A DNA stretch of 35,602 nucleotides from Cyanobacteria bacterium MH1_Bin12 (GCA_011088145.1 JAALKG010000010.1:1-35602), one strand, 5' to 3'; shown: positions 25,294 through 35,124, counted from the stretch's first letter. Made by a program: numbers and translations. The notes: generated by a model from the letters alone, not told the origin.

Positions 25294-25360
25294 GATATAG
25301 TAAAGGACAAAAGTTAAAATCTCAACATAGCAATACTTTTAGAAATCATCAATGTCCTAA
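25294..25360 (+). repeat. Interspersed repeat R1, copy D (partial)
   Basis: The sequence from GATATAGTAAAGGACAAAAG to AGAAATCATCAATGTCCTAA matches the reverse complement of copy A almost base for base. The far end (CAGAGAAC...TATATA in copies B and C) is missing, so this copy is truncated on its right side. The rest of the 25292-25567 gap holds short AATTCTCA direct repeats and no gene. Confidence 0.75.
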
Positions 25361-25567
25361 ATGAATTGTCAACTATTAAATATTAATAAATAATCGGAAA
25401 TGATTGTTAATTCTCAATTCTCAATTGAAGCTTAAATAGTCGATTCATTATTGCAAGCTCCTTATTTCTTTACCTTCGTGACATTCTCATGGATAATAAT
25501 GGTCGAAAAAGTATTTTATCTAATTTTAAAAACTAGCTACATACTTTAACAATTAACTTAAATCAAG

Positions 25568-27160
25568 ATGAACAGAGATTTATTTGCTCAATTTGCTCTT
25601 CGGCAAATACCTCAAATTTTAACCTTATTAGATCGTAATCCTCATAGTCCCACTTATGGATGTTTCGATCGCAATTTTTGGCACTATAAAATATTAGACT
25701 TTCCTAGCGGAATGTCCCAAGAATTTGTCTTGCCCCTCGCTTTAGCTTACCAAACCAATATTGCTGATAATCCTTTTTATCAACAATCAGTACTAAAAGA
25801 TTGGGTAAAAGCGGGAATTTTATATGCAAAAAAAAGTAGTCACCAAGATGGCTCTTGTGATGATTATTTCCCCTACGAAAAAGCAGGAGGTGCAACCGCA
25901 TTTTCTTTATTAGCTTTTATTGATAGCTATCAAATTTGCGATTTTAACGATTCTCAAATGATTGATTTTTTTTTTAAAAGAGCATCTTGGTTAGCCAATC
26001 ATCACGAAAGTGGACAACTAAGTAACCATCAAGCTTTAATCGTTCTTTGTTTAGAATTGTTAACCAAGATTTTAAATACTAATCAATTCGATAAAGCTAA
26101 AACCTTAAGACTAGAAAAAGTGCTAGACTGGCAGAGTTCTGAAGGTTGGTTTCAAGAATACGAAGGATGCGACCCAGGATACCATAGTCTGACGATATCA
26201 TGTTTAGCGAGAATTTATCAACTCAGACCAGATGAGAGACTAAAAGAAGCATTAATCAAAGCAGTCAAAGTAGCGAGTTATTTTATACATCCCGATGGCT
26301 CTTATGGAGGAGAATATGGTAGTCGCAACACTTATAATTTTTTTCCCCACGGTTTTGAATTAGTCGGACAATGGATGCCAGAAGCACTAGCAATCAACAA
26401 TCAATTTTTAATCGGATTAAAAGATGGTCTTTCTCCTTGCTATAGTGATGATCATATTATCGGGCATCATACTTGGAATTATTTATTAGCTTGGCGAGAT
26501 TTTGTCCCACAACGGTCTTTTGATGTTCCTCAGAATAATGGCAGAATTTGGCTCAAAGAAGCTAAGATTTTGATAGATATTAGAAAAAATACTTCTATTT
26601 ATTTAGCTTTGAATAAAGGAGGTGTTTTCAAATTATTTCGCGATCGAAAATTAATTTTATCTGATACTAATTTTTCGCTACAAGTCAAAGAAGGTAAAAA
26701 GATTAAAAATGCAGTGGTTCATTTAATCGATAATTATTCTGTGCAAATTAATGACGATGATATTATCATCAGAGGAGATTTAGGATGGGCAAAGCAAAAG
26801 CAAATGAATCCAACTAATCTATTAATTTTAAGAATTGTAATGTTAAGTTTGGGGCGATTTTTTCCTGATTTAATTCGCAAAATATTACAAAAAGTCCTAA
26901 TTACAGGAAAACAAAATGCACCTTTTACCTTTGAAAGAAAAATTACGTGGCAAGATAACGATATCCTAATTGAGGATACTTTGAATGCTGATAATTGGGA
27001 AAATGTCACGGCAATTGGAATAGGTGGAGATCAAACTTCTATTTATATCGTCATGAGTCGAACTTTTCAAATAAGTCAATTACAATCTTGGTTGGATTTA
27101 AAAGATAATATCAAACAATTATCGAATCATGAACCCTTAAAATTAAAACGTCAATTATAA
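25568..27160 (+). CDS. Alpha/alpha-toroid protein, heparinase II/III-like
   Basis: This 530-residue protein has no signal peptide or membrane segment. Residues 1-320 consist of repeated amphipathic helices with aromatic- and His-rich turns (DGSCDDYFPYEKAGGATAFS, GWFQEYEGCDPGYHSLTISC, DGSYGGEYGSRNTYNFFPHG). This pattern is that of the alpha/alpha-toroid of polysaccharide lyases and GH88/GH105-type enzymes. Residues about 340-530 are beta-rich (FKLFRDRKLILSDTNFSLQV, WQDNDILIEDTLNADNW), as in the C-terminal beta-sandwich of heparinase II/III-like proteins. It probably binds or modifies an acidic polysaccharide or its precursor. Cytoplasmic location is surprising for a lyase. Its place among glycosyltransferase genes, 19 bp before the LPG-synthase-TM gene, supports a glycan role. 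Catalytic residues cannot be named with confidence. Confidence 0.6.
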   Translation: MNRDLFAQFALRQIPQILTLLDRNPHSPTYGCFDRNFWHYKILDFPSGMSQEFVLPLALAYQTNIADNPFYQQSVLKDWVKAGILYAKKSSHQDGSCDDYFPYEKAGGATAFSLLAFIDSYQICDFNDSQMIDFFFKRASWLANHHESGQLSNHQALIVLCLELLTKILNTNQFDKAKTLRLEKVLDWQSSEGWFQEYEGCDPGYHSLTISCLARIYQLRPDERLKEALIKAVKVASYFIHPDGSYGGEYGSRNTYNFFPHGFELVGQWMPEALAINNQFLIGLKDGLSPCYSDDHIIGHHTWNYLLAWRDFVPQRSFDVPQNNGRIWLKEAKILIDIRKNTSIYLALNKGGVFKLFRDRKLILSDTNFSLQVKEGKKIKNAVVHLIDNYSVQINDDDIIIRGDLGWAKQKQMNPTNLLILRIVMLSLGRFFPDLIRKILQKVLITGKQNAPFTFERKITWQDNDILIEDTLNADNWENVTAIGIGGDQTSIYIVMSRTFQISQLQSWLDLKDNIKQLSNHEPLKLKRQL

Positions 27161-27179
27161 TTTTTATCGTCAATTTTAT

Positions 27180-28142
27180 ATGAAAAAAATAATTTCCTTA
27201 ATTATTAGTTTGTTGATCTTAACAATAATTTATTGGAAAATTGATTTTGCTAGTTTATTAGAACTTTTTAAATCTTCTAATATTTTCTGGATGTTAATAA
27301 GTCTAGGAATGTTTATTCCTTTAACTATTATTACATCTTGGAGATTTCAACAATTAATGCCCAAAGGAGACAAAATTAGCTTTATAGAAGCCAACAAGTT
27401 AATTTTGGTTGCCAGTGTTTTAAACATGATTTTGCCATCGAAAATGGGAGATATTGCCAAAGCCTATTTTATGACTCAAAAAGGTCATTTAGAAGGTACG
27501 TTATCTTTATCATTAGTTATTTTTGAAAAGTCTTGCGATTTTTTATCTTTGTTATTATGGTGTGTTTTTGGTTTGGGTTTTTTTCCGCCACAAGAAAAAC
27601 CATTTTGGTTAGGTATTATGACGGCAATTATTATGACGGGAATAGTTATTTTTTCTCTTCTACTTGGTTCTAAAAAATTTGCCAAATTATTTTTTAATTT
27701 AGTTAAAAACATCAAAATAATTCCCCAAAAAATAACCTCAAAATTATCAAAGTTAGAAGAATCTTGGCAGATAATGCACAATTATTTTTGGAGTGATAAA
27801 AAACTATTATTATTAATCGCAATAACTTCTATTTTTCTTTGGTTTTTACATTTATTACAAATTTGGTTATTTATTTTTGCTTTAAACGCTTACGTTCCAT
27901 TTCTAACGAATTTAGCTCTTTCTTCGTTAGCAATCTTAGCAGGTTTATTACCTTTGACTTTTGGCGGTGTTGGTACTCGTGATGCTGCTTTAATTTTGTT
28001 ATATAAACCTTATTTAACAGTAATAACTGCTGCTGGATTAGGTTTACTATGTACTTCTCGTTATTTATTACCTGCTTTGGCAGGATTACCTTTTTTAAAT
28101 CAATATCTATATATATTACCCAAAATTACCAAAGACAATTAA
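27180..28142 (+). CDS. Lysylphosphatidylglycerol synthase TM-region family (UPF0104) protein
   Basis: This 320-residue protein has about eight membrane segments. It matches the flippase-like domain that forms the N-terminal half of MprF and stands alone in many glycosylation loci (AglD and UPF0104 types). Typical blocks are WRFQQLMPKGDKISFIEANK, VASVLNMILPSKMGDIAKAY, LVIFEKSCDFLSLLLWCVFG and the C-terminal LTFGGVGTRDAALILLYKPY. Such proteins are thought to flip lipids or lipid-linked sugars across the membrane; direct proof is limited outside MprF. It starts 19 bp after the toroid protein gene, so translation is probably coupled. In this locus it could move the polyprenyl-phosphate-sugar made by the GT2 enzyme to the periplasmic GT-C enzymes, which is inference. 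Confidence 0.85.
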   Translation: MKKIISLIISLLILTIIYWKIDFASLLELFKSSNIFWMLISLGMFIPLTIITSWRFQQLMPKGDKISFIEANKLILVASVLNMILPSKMGDIAKAYFMTQKGHLEGTLSLSLVIFEKSCDFLSLLLWCVFGLGFFPPQEKPFWLGIMTAIIMTGIVIFSLLLGSKKFAKLFFNLVKNIKIIPQKITSKLSKLEESWQIMHNYFWSDKKLLLLIAITSIFLWFLHLLQIWLFIFALNAYVPFLTNLALSSLAILAGLLPLTFGGVGTRDAALILLYKPYLTVITAAGLGLLCTSRYLLPALAGLPFLNQYLYILPKITKDN

Positions 28143-28247
28143 CAGTTAATAGTTATTAATTTGTAATCAATTATTGATACTCAATAGTTCATAGTTGTAC
28201 TTTTTAAACAATTTCTAATTAATCAATATTTTTTGTTTTATTTTCAT

Positions 28248-29780
28248 ATGAATAACAGTCTATCAAAAAAAATTAAACATCTTTATAAATCACCAATATT
28301 TATAGTTAGTCTATTTGTAATATTGTCTTTGATTGGTATTCTTAATCATGTCATGTGGCGAGACGAAATGAACACATGGTTAATTGTTAGAGATAGTAAT
28401 TCTTGGCATGATTTAATTTATAACATTAAATCCGATCGAGGTCATCCGGGTTTATGGCATTTTTCTGTAGCATTGTTAAGAAATCTTGTCGATAATCCTG
28501 TAATTATGCAGTTATTTCATTGGAGTTTAGCTGTTATTACGATTATTTTATTTTGGTTATATAGTCCCTTTAATCATCTACAAAAAGCTCTGTTTACTTT
28601 TGGTTATTGTCCTTTGTATGAATACACTTTAATTAGTCGTAATTATGGTTTAGGAATTTGTTTATTATTTGCTTTTTGTGTTGTCTTTTCTTCTCGATAT
28701 CAAACTTATTTAATTTTAGCTGTCTTACTAGGATTAATTGCCAATGTTAACGTTTACAGTTTATTAATTTCTATGGCATTAATTTCAATGTTAACCCTAG
28801 AATTTGTTCTCGATCGTCAACTACAACAAATTTATTTAAATAAAAGCAAAATTTGGGATGTAATCATCAGTATCTCGATCGTCATATTTTGTTTCGCTTT
28901 AGCCGCTTATTTTATCATACCTCCTGTGGATAATAATCCGAATATTTTAGGAGAACAAATCACAACTTTTGATTTGCGTCATTTGTTTAAAATTTTAGGT
29001 AGATTTTTTGGTGGTTATACCTTAATCGTCCCCAATTCTAAAAGATGGATTGATTTAATTATATGCGGTTCAATTGCGATCGGTATTTTTGGAATTAACT
29101 GTTCTTATTTATCAAAAAAAATTATACCTTTATTCTTTTATATTACTGCTAATTCAGGTTTATTTTTATTTATGTATAGTAAACATTTGACTATCTCTAT
29201 TCGTCATTTAGGACATTACTATTTCATCATGATAATTGCCTTATGGTTAGCTAATTATTATCAAGAAAACAAACTTAAATGGAAATATAATTTTAACTTT
29301 TTACCAATAAAAGCTTCATGGCATCACTACTTGTTCATGATAATTTTATATATTCAGTTAGGTGGTGGTATTTATAAATATATAAATGATTTAATTGTTC
29401 CTTTTTCTGCGAGTAAAGCAGCTGCCAACTATATTATTAAATCTAACTTAAATCAAGAATTTATTGTCGCTAGTAGAGATGTTAATATGGCTTCAGTTTC
29501 TGGTTATTTAAACCGTAAACTTTACTATCCTGAATTAGAAGAATTGGGTAGTTTTTTTCTGTTTTCTCAAAGAGGTTTTGACAATGTTACTCATGATGAA
29601 GTATTGAAACAAATAAAAGACATACTAAGCAAAAAAACACAATTAGATAGAATTCTAATGATTTTAAATAAAGAAGTAAAATCAACTAGAAATGACTTAC
29701 AAATTATTCCGATTGAAAAATTTAAAAAATCTTACTTGAGTGGTGAAAGATATTATCTTTATTGGGTTTCACTAAAATAA
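28248..29780 (+). CDS. Polytopic GT-C-like glycosyltransferase, substrate unknown
   Basis: This 510-residue membrane protein has about 11 hydrophobic segments. A conserved acidic pair in the first loop (D39/E40, VMWRDEMNTWLIVRDSNSWH) and KSDRGHPGLWHFSVALLRNL follow the pattern of GT39-like glycosyltransferases: RDE...W...HPxLW. It ends in a hydrophilic periplasmic-type domain with YIIKSNLNQEFIVASRDVNM. I place the start at ATG 28248, since the frame's earlier TTG (28233) would add five hydrophobic residues without a ribosome site. It likely transfers a sugar from a lipid carrier on the outer side of the cytoplasmic membrane. No close named relative comes to mind. It lies between the LPG-synthase-TM gene and another GT-C-like gene that is broken. 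Confidence 0.7.
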   Translation: MNNSLSKKIKHLYKSPIFIVSLFVILSLIGILNHVMWRDEMNTWLIVRDSNSWHDLIYNIKSDRGHPGLWHFSVALLRNLVDNPVIMQLFHWSLAVITIILFWLYSPFNHLQKALFTFGYCPLYEYTLISRNYGLGICLLFAFCVVFSSRYQTYLILAVLLGLIANVNVYSLLISMALISMLTLEFVLDRQLQQIYLNKSKIWDVIISISIVIFCFALAAYFIIPPVDNNPNILGEQITTFDLRHLFKILGRFFGGYTLIVPNSKRWIDLIICGSIAIGIFGINCSYLSKKIIPLFFYITANSGLFLFMYSKHLTISIRHLGHYYFIMIIALWLANYYQENKLKWKYNFNFLPIKASWHHYLFMIILYIQLGGGIYKYINDLIVPFSASKAAANYIIKSNLNQEFIVASRDVNMASVSGYLNRKLYYPELEELGSFFLFSQRGFDNVTHDEVLKQIKDILSKKTQLDRILMILNKEVKSTRNDLQIIPIEKFKKSYLSGERYYLYWVSLK

Positions 29781-29847
29781 TCCTAAGCCTTTTCCAAAGC
29801 CAAAAATCTTTATACTTCGCCTGTGAAAATTTGATATTTACATAACT

Positions 29848-31548
29848 ATGCTAATAGCAAAAAATCATAAAATATTTACTATTGAGCCACAGAAAATAAC
29901 TCGAAATCAAATAATATTTTGGTTAACCTTGAGTCTTACTATTGCGTCAATTTATGGATTGATGTTATGGCAAGAAATATTTTCTTTTGAATATATCATT
30001 CAAGATGATGCAAGACAACATGTTTTTTGGATGCAAAGATTTATTGATCCAGATTTATTTCCTAATGATTTAATTGCTGACTATTTTCAATCTGTAGCTC
30101 CTTTAGGATATAGTACGCTTTATAAATTAATGGCTTCATTTGGTATTAATCCTTTAATTTTTGCCAAAATTCTACCCGTAATATTAAGTTTAATCATTAC
30201 AGTTTATTGTTTTTTATTTACTCTCAAAATTCTACCAATTCCCTTTACAGGATTTTTAGCTACTGTAATGCTCAATCACAGTTTATGGATGAAAGATGAT
30301 ATCTCATCAGATACTGCTAGAGGATTTATTTATCCTTTATTATTAGGATTTTTATATTATTATTTTGATCAAAAATTAATTGCTTGTACAGTATTTTTAA
30401 TACTTCAAGCATTATTTTATCCTCAGACTGTTTTAATATCAGCAGCATTAATATTTTTAGACTTAATATTAAACTATATAAAATAAAAAAAAATAGATAA
30501 AAGTTATGTAGTTATTTTAATTATTTCTTTTTTAATATTATCAGTTTATAAATTTCAAACTTCAGAATTTTCTCCAGTAATAACGGTAGAACAGGCAAGA
30601 CTTTTACCTGAATTTTATTCCGCAGGAAGAAGTAGTTTTTTTAATGATAATAATTGGATTCGTTATTGGTTGATTTCTGGAAGATCGGGAATGTTTCCTC
30701 ATGCTCTTATGTTAATGCCTGTGACCAATTATATAGCAATATTACTACCTTTTTTACTCTGTTTTACTAAGAAAAAATCATGTATTGAAAAAGAAAATCT
30801 TAAAATATTAGGCAAACTAATGTTAGTTTCATTTGGAATGTTTTTTATTGCTCATATGATGCTCTTTAAATTACATTTACCAAGTCGTTATGTTGTTCAT
30901 ACTTTTCGTATTATAATCGATATTTCGGCTGCGATCGTCATCTCTATTTTACTTAATAAAAGCTATCGATATTTTCAGAAATATAACAACATTTTTCTCA
31001 AAAAAATATCATTTATAATTATTTCTCTTATTTTACTCGCTCCCATAATTTTCTATCCCTTTTTTCTAGATACTTTTCCTAAAGGTAATTATTTAGTCGG
31101 TAAGCATCCTCAGACATATGAATTTTTTGCACAACAACCCAAAAATATTATGATCGCATCTCTGGTTGGTAATTATATACCTTCTTTTTCCGCTAGATCT
31201 GTGTTGGTAAGTCGAGAATATGCTATTCCTTATCATAATGGCTATTATCTCGATCGCTTACGTCCTAAGATAATAGATACAATTGAAGCTCAATATACAA
31301 CTGATTTATCTATCTTGCAGAAATATATTAATCAATATAAAATTAATTTTTGGTTGATTCCTAATAATAGTTTTACTTTGGAATATTAAAAAAAAAATAA
31401 ATGGGTACAACAATTTGAATCGGTGACGAAAAAGGCTGAAAATATCATTAAAAATAAAGAAGAACTCGTTTTAAAAAAGTTTACTCAACAATGTAAACTA
31501 TTAGAAGATCAAGAACTAATAATTATTGATGCTCAATGTATTAAATAA
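29848..31548 (+). pseudogene. GT-C-like membrane protein gene with two in-frame TAA codons
   Basis: A single reading frame of 567 codons runs from ATG 29848 to TAA 31546-31548, but contains TAA at 30484-30486 and 31387-31389. All three pieces are in the same frame and protein-like. The first (212 codons) holds EYIIQDDARQHVFWMQRFID with an acidic pair D53/D54 typical of GT-C first loops. The middle has membrane segments (ISGRSGMFPHALMLMPVTNY), and the end is a short soluble tail (NKWVQQFESVTKKAENIIKN). Each TAA is followed at once by an A-run (A9 at 30485-30493, A10 at 31388-31397). A point change from TTA, CAA or AAA to TAA at each site would restore a membrane glycosyltransferase of normal size. 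It is probably a recent pseudogene. Confidence 0.75.
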
Positions 31549-31655
31549 AAGTATTTTATGATTATTAAATAATAGAAAAAAAGGTTAAAAGTGAAGTCTT
31601 TAAATTTCTTTTTTTTGATAGTAAAGAATATATTTTAAAGTTTATAAGCGACGAA

Positions 31656-32594
31656 ATGACTAAATTAATTATTCAAATTCCTTGTTATAACGAGGAAAAA
31701 ACTTTAGGAATGACTTTGGAAGACTTACCTCGTCATATTGAAGGTATAGATGAGATTGAATGGCTAATAATTAATGATGGTAGTAGCGATCGCACTGTTG
31801 ATGTTGCCAAATCCTATAATGTAGATCATATCGTCTCTTTTTCTCAAAATCAAGGTTTAGCTAAAGGTTTTATGAAGGGCTTAGAAACAGCCTTAAAAGC
31901 TGGTGCTGATATTATTGTCAATACGGATGCAGATAATCAATATTGTGCAGAAGATATACCTCTACTAGTACAACCTATTTTAGATCAAGAAGCAGAAATT
32001 GTGATTGGGGCAAGACCTATTCAAACCATTAGACATTTTTCTCCCACCAAAAAAATATTGCAAAAATTAGGTAGTTGGGTTGTACGTCTAGCCAGTAATA
32101 CCAATATAGTCGATGCTCCTAGTGGCTTTCGGGCGATTAGTAAAGAGGCGGCATTGCAACTTAATGTGTTTAATAGTTATACCTACACTTTAGAAACAAT
32201 TATTCAAGCAGGACAAAAAGGAATTGCCATAAAATCAGTTCCGATTCGCACTAACCCCATGTTACGCCCTTCTCGACTGGTAAAAAGTAATTTATCCTAT
32301 GTCTGGCGTTCACTGTTAACTATTGTACGGATTTTTATTGTCTATAAACCCCTACGCTTTTTTCTCTTCTTAGGAAGCATTCCCTTCGGCTTAGGTACGG
32401 CTTTAGGTGTTCGATGGTTAGTTTACTTGCTGATAGGGACGGAAAGATTAAGATTACCGAGTTTGATTTTGACAGCACTGTTGATCATTATCGGTTTTCA
32501 AATCTGGATTTTTGGTTTAATCGCCGATTTAATCGCCGCTAATCGTCAATTATTAGAAGAAATTCAGCAAAAATCACGTCGTAAAAACTATTAA
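31656..32594 (+). CDS. GT2 family glycosyltransferase (DPM1/polyprenyl-phosphate glycosyltransferase type)
   Basis: This 312-residue protein has an N-terminal GT-A domain (residues 1-225): IIQIPCYNEEKTLGMTLEDL at the start, WLIINDGSSDRTVDVAKSY binding the nucleotide, the DxD metal motif D91/D93 (NTDADNQYC) and VDAPSGFRAISKEAALQLN. Two C-terminal membrane helices follow (about residues 228-258 and 268-295), then a basic tail. This is the layout of enzymes that transfer a sugar from UDP- or GDP-sugar to undecaprenyl or polyprenyl phosphate on the cytoplasmic face. The product would serve the GT-C enzymes encoded upstream, which use lipid-linked donors. It is the last gene of the plus-strand glycan series, 107 bp after the broken GT-C gene. 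Confidence 0.9.
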   Translation: MTKLIIQIPCYNEEKTLGMTLEDLPRHIEGIDEIEWLIINDGSSDRTVDVAKSYNVDHIVSFSQNQGLAKGFMKGLETALKAGADIIVNTDADNQYCAEDIPLLVQPILDQEAEIVIGARPIQTIRHFSPTKKILQKLGSWVVRLASNTNIVDAPSGFRAISKEAALQLNVFNSYTYTLETIIQAGQKGIAIKSVPIRTNPMLRPSRLVKSNLSYVWRSLLTIVRIFIVYKPLRFFLFLGSIPFGLGTALGVRWLVYLLIGTERLRLPSLILTALLIIIGFQIWIFGLIADLIAANRQLLEEIQQKSRRKNY

Positions 32595-32627
32595 ACTTCC
32601 CAATTTATTTTCCATTGTGCATTGAAA

Positions 32628-33128
32628 TTATTGACTATCTTCCCAATAATAATAGAGCAAATAATACAATCTAATTACTTCTTGTTGACTTACTTGTTCA
32701 TTTTTTAAATTGGTTAAAAAAGTTTCCATGAAATAAACAATCCATTTCAGTTCTGGTTCAGGTACTATTTCTGCTAGTTTGGGTATATTTTCTTTAGCCT
32801 CTTCTAGTCTATCTTTATATTGGTTATTTATCGGGGTTGACTGTCGTAAAGGGTCTTTTTCGATCGCACTTAAGGCTTGACTAACAACAGAGCGAATTTT
32901 TTTTTGTAGTTCTCTATTTGTTTTAATTCTGACTTGTTGCCGATGAATACCTTCGGTACATGAAGCATAATAACAGGGTAGACGATTGAGAGCGAAGGTG
33001 GCAACTTCTGATGGCTTGATGTATTCAGCTTTCTTGTTATAATCCTTGATATTTTCTAACTGGGATGTAATTTCTTCTAAAACAAAAGTCTCCATGACAT
33101 TTTTATAGGTTTCAGTTTCTGAGGACAT
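32628..33128 (-). CDS. ComFB family protein
   Basis: This 166-residue soluble protein belongs to the late-competence ComFB family in its long cyanobacterial form. YKNVMETFVLEEITSQLENI near the start and YIKPSEVATFALNRLPCYYA at about residues 38-57 are the conserved core. The zinc cysteines of the Bacillus form are mostly lost. The rest is helical and charged. Cyanobacterial ComFB-domain proteins have been reported to bind cyclic dinucleotides and affect competence, motility or cell size; that this one does so is inference. The frame extends to 33152, but I prefer the ATG at 33128 (MSSETETYKN), which has GGA about 5 nt upstream. It lies upstream of nothing related: proS follows on the same strand further right, 77 bp away. 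Confidence 0.8.
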   Translation of the reverse strand: MSSETETYKNVMETFVLEEITSQLENIKDYNKKAEYIKPSEVATFALNRLPCYYASCTEGIHRQQVRIKTNRELQKKIRSVVSQALSAIEKDPLRQSTPINNQYKDRLEEAKENIPKLAEIVPEPELKWIVYFMETFLTNLKNEQVSQQEVIRLYYLLYYYWEDSQ

Positions 33129-33205
33129 AATTCCAATAATGTTTAATAGCAAAAGAGTAAATCCATAATTGGGGAACAGATTATAATGATCCCCAATTAT
33201 GTTTA

Positions 33206-35008
33206 TTATGATTGATTTTTGACCCTTGCTGACATAATTGTTACAATATCTTCAATTGCGACATTTTCTGAACAATTGTCTGCTCTGGTGACAACTTCCA
33301 CTTTTTTTTCTTTTAACGATCGCCCTGTTACTATACGATAAGGAATACCAATTAAATCAGCATCTTTAAATTTAGCACCAGCTCGTCCATCTCGATCGTC
33401 TAATAAAGTTTCAATACCTGCCTCATTGAGCTGTTGATATAATCTTTCAGCGACCTCCATTTGTTCTGCATTAGTGATATTAGGCACAACAATAATAACT
33501 TGATAAGGTGCGATCGCAACAGGCCAAATAATACCATTATCATCATGACATTGTTCCACCGCAGACTGAGCTAAACGAGATACACCAATACCATAACAAC
33601 CCATTTCTAAAGGTTTCTCTTTGCCATCTTCTCCTGTATAAGTTGCATTCATTGCCTGAGAATATTTATTTCCTAGTTGGAAGATATGCCCAACTTCAAT
33701 ACCTCTGGCAGTTTGCAATAACTGCTCATGATCATGAACTGCCCTGTCTCCCACTAAGGCTTTACGTATATCAACTACGGTAGTAGGAGCCGTAAATTGC
33801 TCACCCCAATTAGCACCGACAACATGATATCCATTCTCATTTGCACCAGTCACAAAGTTAGTTAATTCAAAAGCAGTGTTATCAATAAAACGTAAAAAAT
33901 GTCCTTCAATATCCCCAGAAGAAGTAATATAATCATCACCCAAATCAGGAGCAATATAACCCAAAGGCAAGGGTTTGGCTGCCCATTTTTGTTGTGCTTT
34001 TTCATCAGGGACAGTTAGACTCAGAATCGTTGTCGCACTGTAATTATCGGCTAATTTAACCAGTTCATTTTGTAACTTCACTTCATTAACATCTTGATCT
34101 GCTCTAATACTAATCAAGACCAAAACAATTGTACCTGAATCATAAACAACTTGGTAGAGAACATTTTTAACGATATTTGTAGGAGAACATTGCAGATTTT
34201 TGCTTAATTTTGTGATCGTCTCTGTATTAGGAGTTTCCTTTTTTTCGTAACTAGTAAAAGGTGAAACTACCACCTGTGCAGGTAAAGAGGTTGCTTTTTC
34301 CACATTGGCCGCATATTTACCATCTTGGGTGTAAAGGACATCATCTTCTCCCGCCTCAGCCAGAACCATAAATTCCTGTGAACCAGAACCACCAATCGCT
34401 CCAGAATCAGCTTCCACCGCCGTAAAATTTAATCCACAACGGGTGAAAATATTACGATAAGCTCGATCCATATCCTTATAAGTTTGCTTTAAAGATTCCT
34501 CACTGGTATGGAAAGAATAACCATCCTTCATAATAAATTCTCGACCACGCATTAAACCAAAACGAGGACGAATCTCATCCCTGAATTTAGTTTGGATTTG
34601 ATATAAATGTAAGGGTAATTGACGATAAGATTTAACCATCTCTTTGGCTACTGTGGTGATAACCTCTTCATGGGTAGGCCCTAAAGCTAATTCTCTTTTT
34701 TGACGATCGACAAAAGAAAACATGATACCTTCAGCTTTAGTATAAGTATCCCATCGTCCTGATTCTTGCCATAACTGGGCAGGTTGAATTTGAGGTAACA
34801 AACATTCTAATGCACCTGTTGCGTCCATTTCCTCGCGCACAATTTGACTGATTTTTTGTAAAACACGCCACATTAAAGGCAAATAAGCATATATCCCACT
34901 ACCAATTCTACGAATATACCCTGCTCTTAATAATAATTTATGACTCTTAATTTCTGCCTCTGCGGGATCTTCACGCAAAGTTACTAGTAACATTTTAGAT
35001 AAACGCAT
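33206..35008 (-). CDS. proS: Prolyl-tRNA synthetase (bacterial type)
   Basis: This 600-residue cytoplasmic enzyme charges tRNA-Pro. Class II motifs are clear: motif 1 region [20 protein letters not shown], motif 2 [20 protein letters not shown] with the preceding [11 protein letters not shown], and motif 3 [20 protein letters not shown]. An editing (INS/YbaK-like) domain sits between motifs 2 and 3 (about residues 225-385), which marks the bacterial long form that clears mischarged alanine. The C-terminal anticodon-binding domain starts near residue 475 ([40 protein letters not shown]). Length and ATG at 35008 are normal. It is an essential single-copy gene in most bacteria. Confidence 0.97.
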   Translation of the reverse strand: MRLSKMLLVTLREDPAEAEIKSHKLLLRAGYIRRIGSGIYAYLPLMWRVLQKISQIVREEMDATGALECLLPQIQPAQLWQESGRWDTYTKAEGIMFSFVDRQKRELALGPTHEEVITTVAKEMVKSYRQLPLHLYQIQTKFRDEIRPRFGLMRGREFIMKDGYSFHTSEESLKQTYKDMDRAYRNIFTRCGLNFTAVEADSGAIGGSGSQEFMVLAEAGEDDVLYTQDGKYAANVEKATSLPAQVVVSPFTSYEKKETPNTETITKLSKNLQCSPTNIVKNVLYQVVYDSGTIVLVLISIRADQDVNEVKLQNELVKLADNYSATTILSLTVPDEKAQQKWAAKPLPLGYIAPDLGDDYITSSGDIEGHFLRFIDNTAFELTNFVTGANENGYHVVGANWGEQFTAPTTVVDIRKALVGDRAVHDHEQLLQTARGIEVGHIFQLGNKYSQAMNATYTGEDGKEKPLEMGCYGIGVSRLAQSAVEQCHDDNGIIWPVAIAPYQVIIVVPNITNAEQMEVAERLYQQLNEAGIETLLDDRDGRAGAKFKDADLIGIPYRIVTGRSLKEKKVEVVTRADNCSENVAIEDIVTIMSARVKNQS

Positions 35009-35124
35009 ATTCTAATTTCTAATTGTCTCACAAGGTTTAATTATACTGATATCCGTGGGTTAATAATTGTTGATTGTTGATTGCTATACTAATCAAGATT
35101 GATACCTCTTTTGAATTGTTGGTA

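Noticed and set aside
29848-31548. Transcriptional slippage or programmed frameshifting at the A-runs
   Set aside because: All three segments are already in the same frame, so a one- or two-base slip would destroy rather than restore the protein.
22108-31548. Reassigned genetic code (TGA or TAA read as an amino acid)
   Set aside because: Many intact genes here end in TAA or TGA at the expected family length (for example lipA, cinA, proS), so the standard bacterial code holds.
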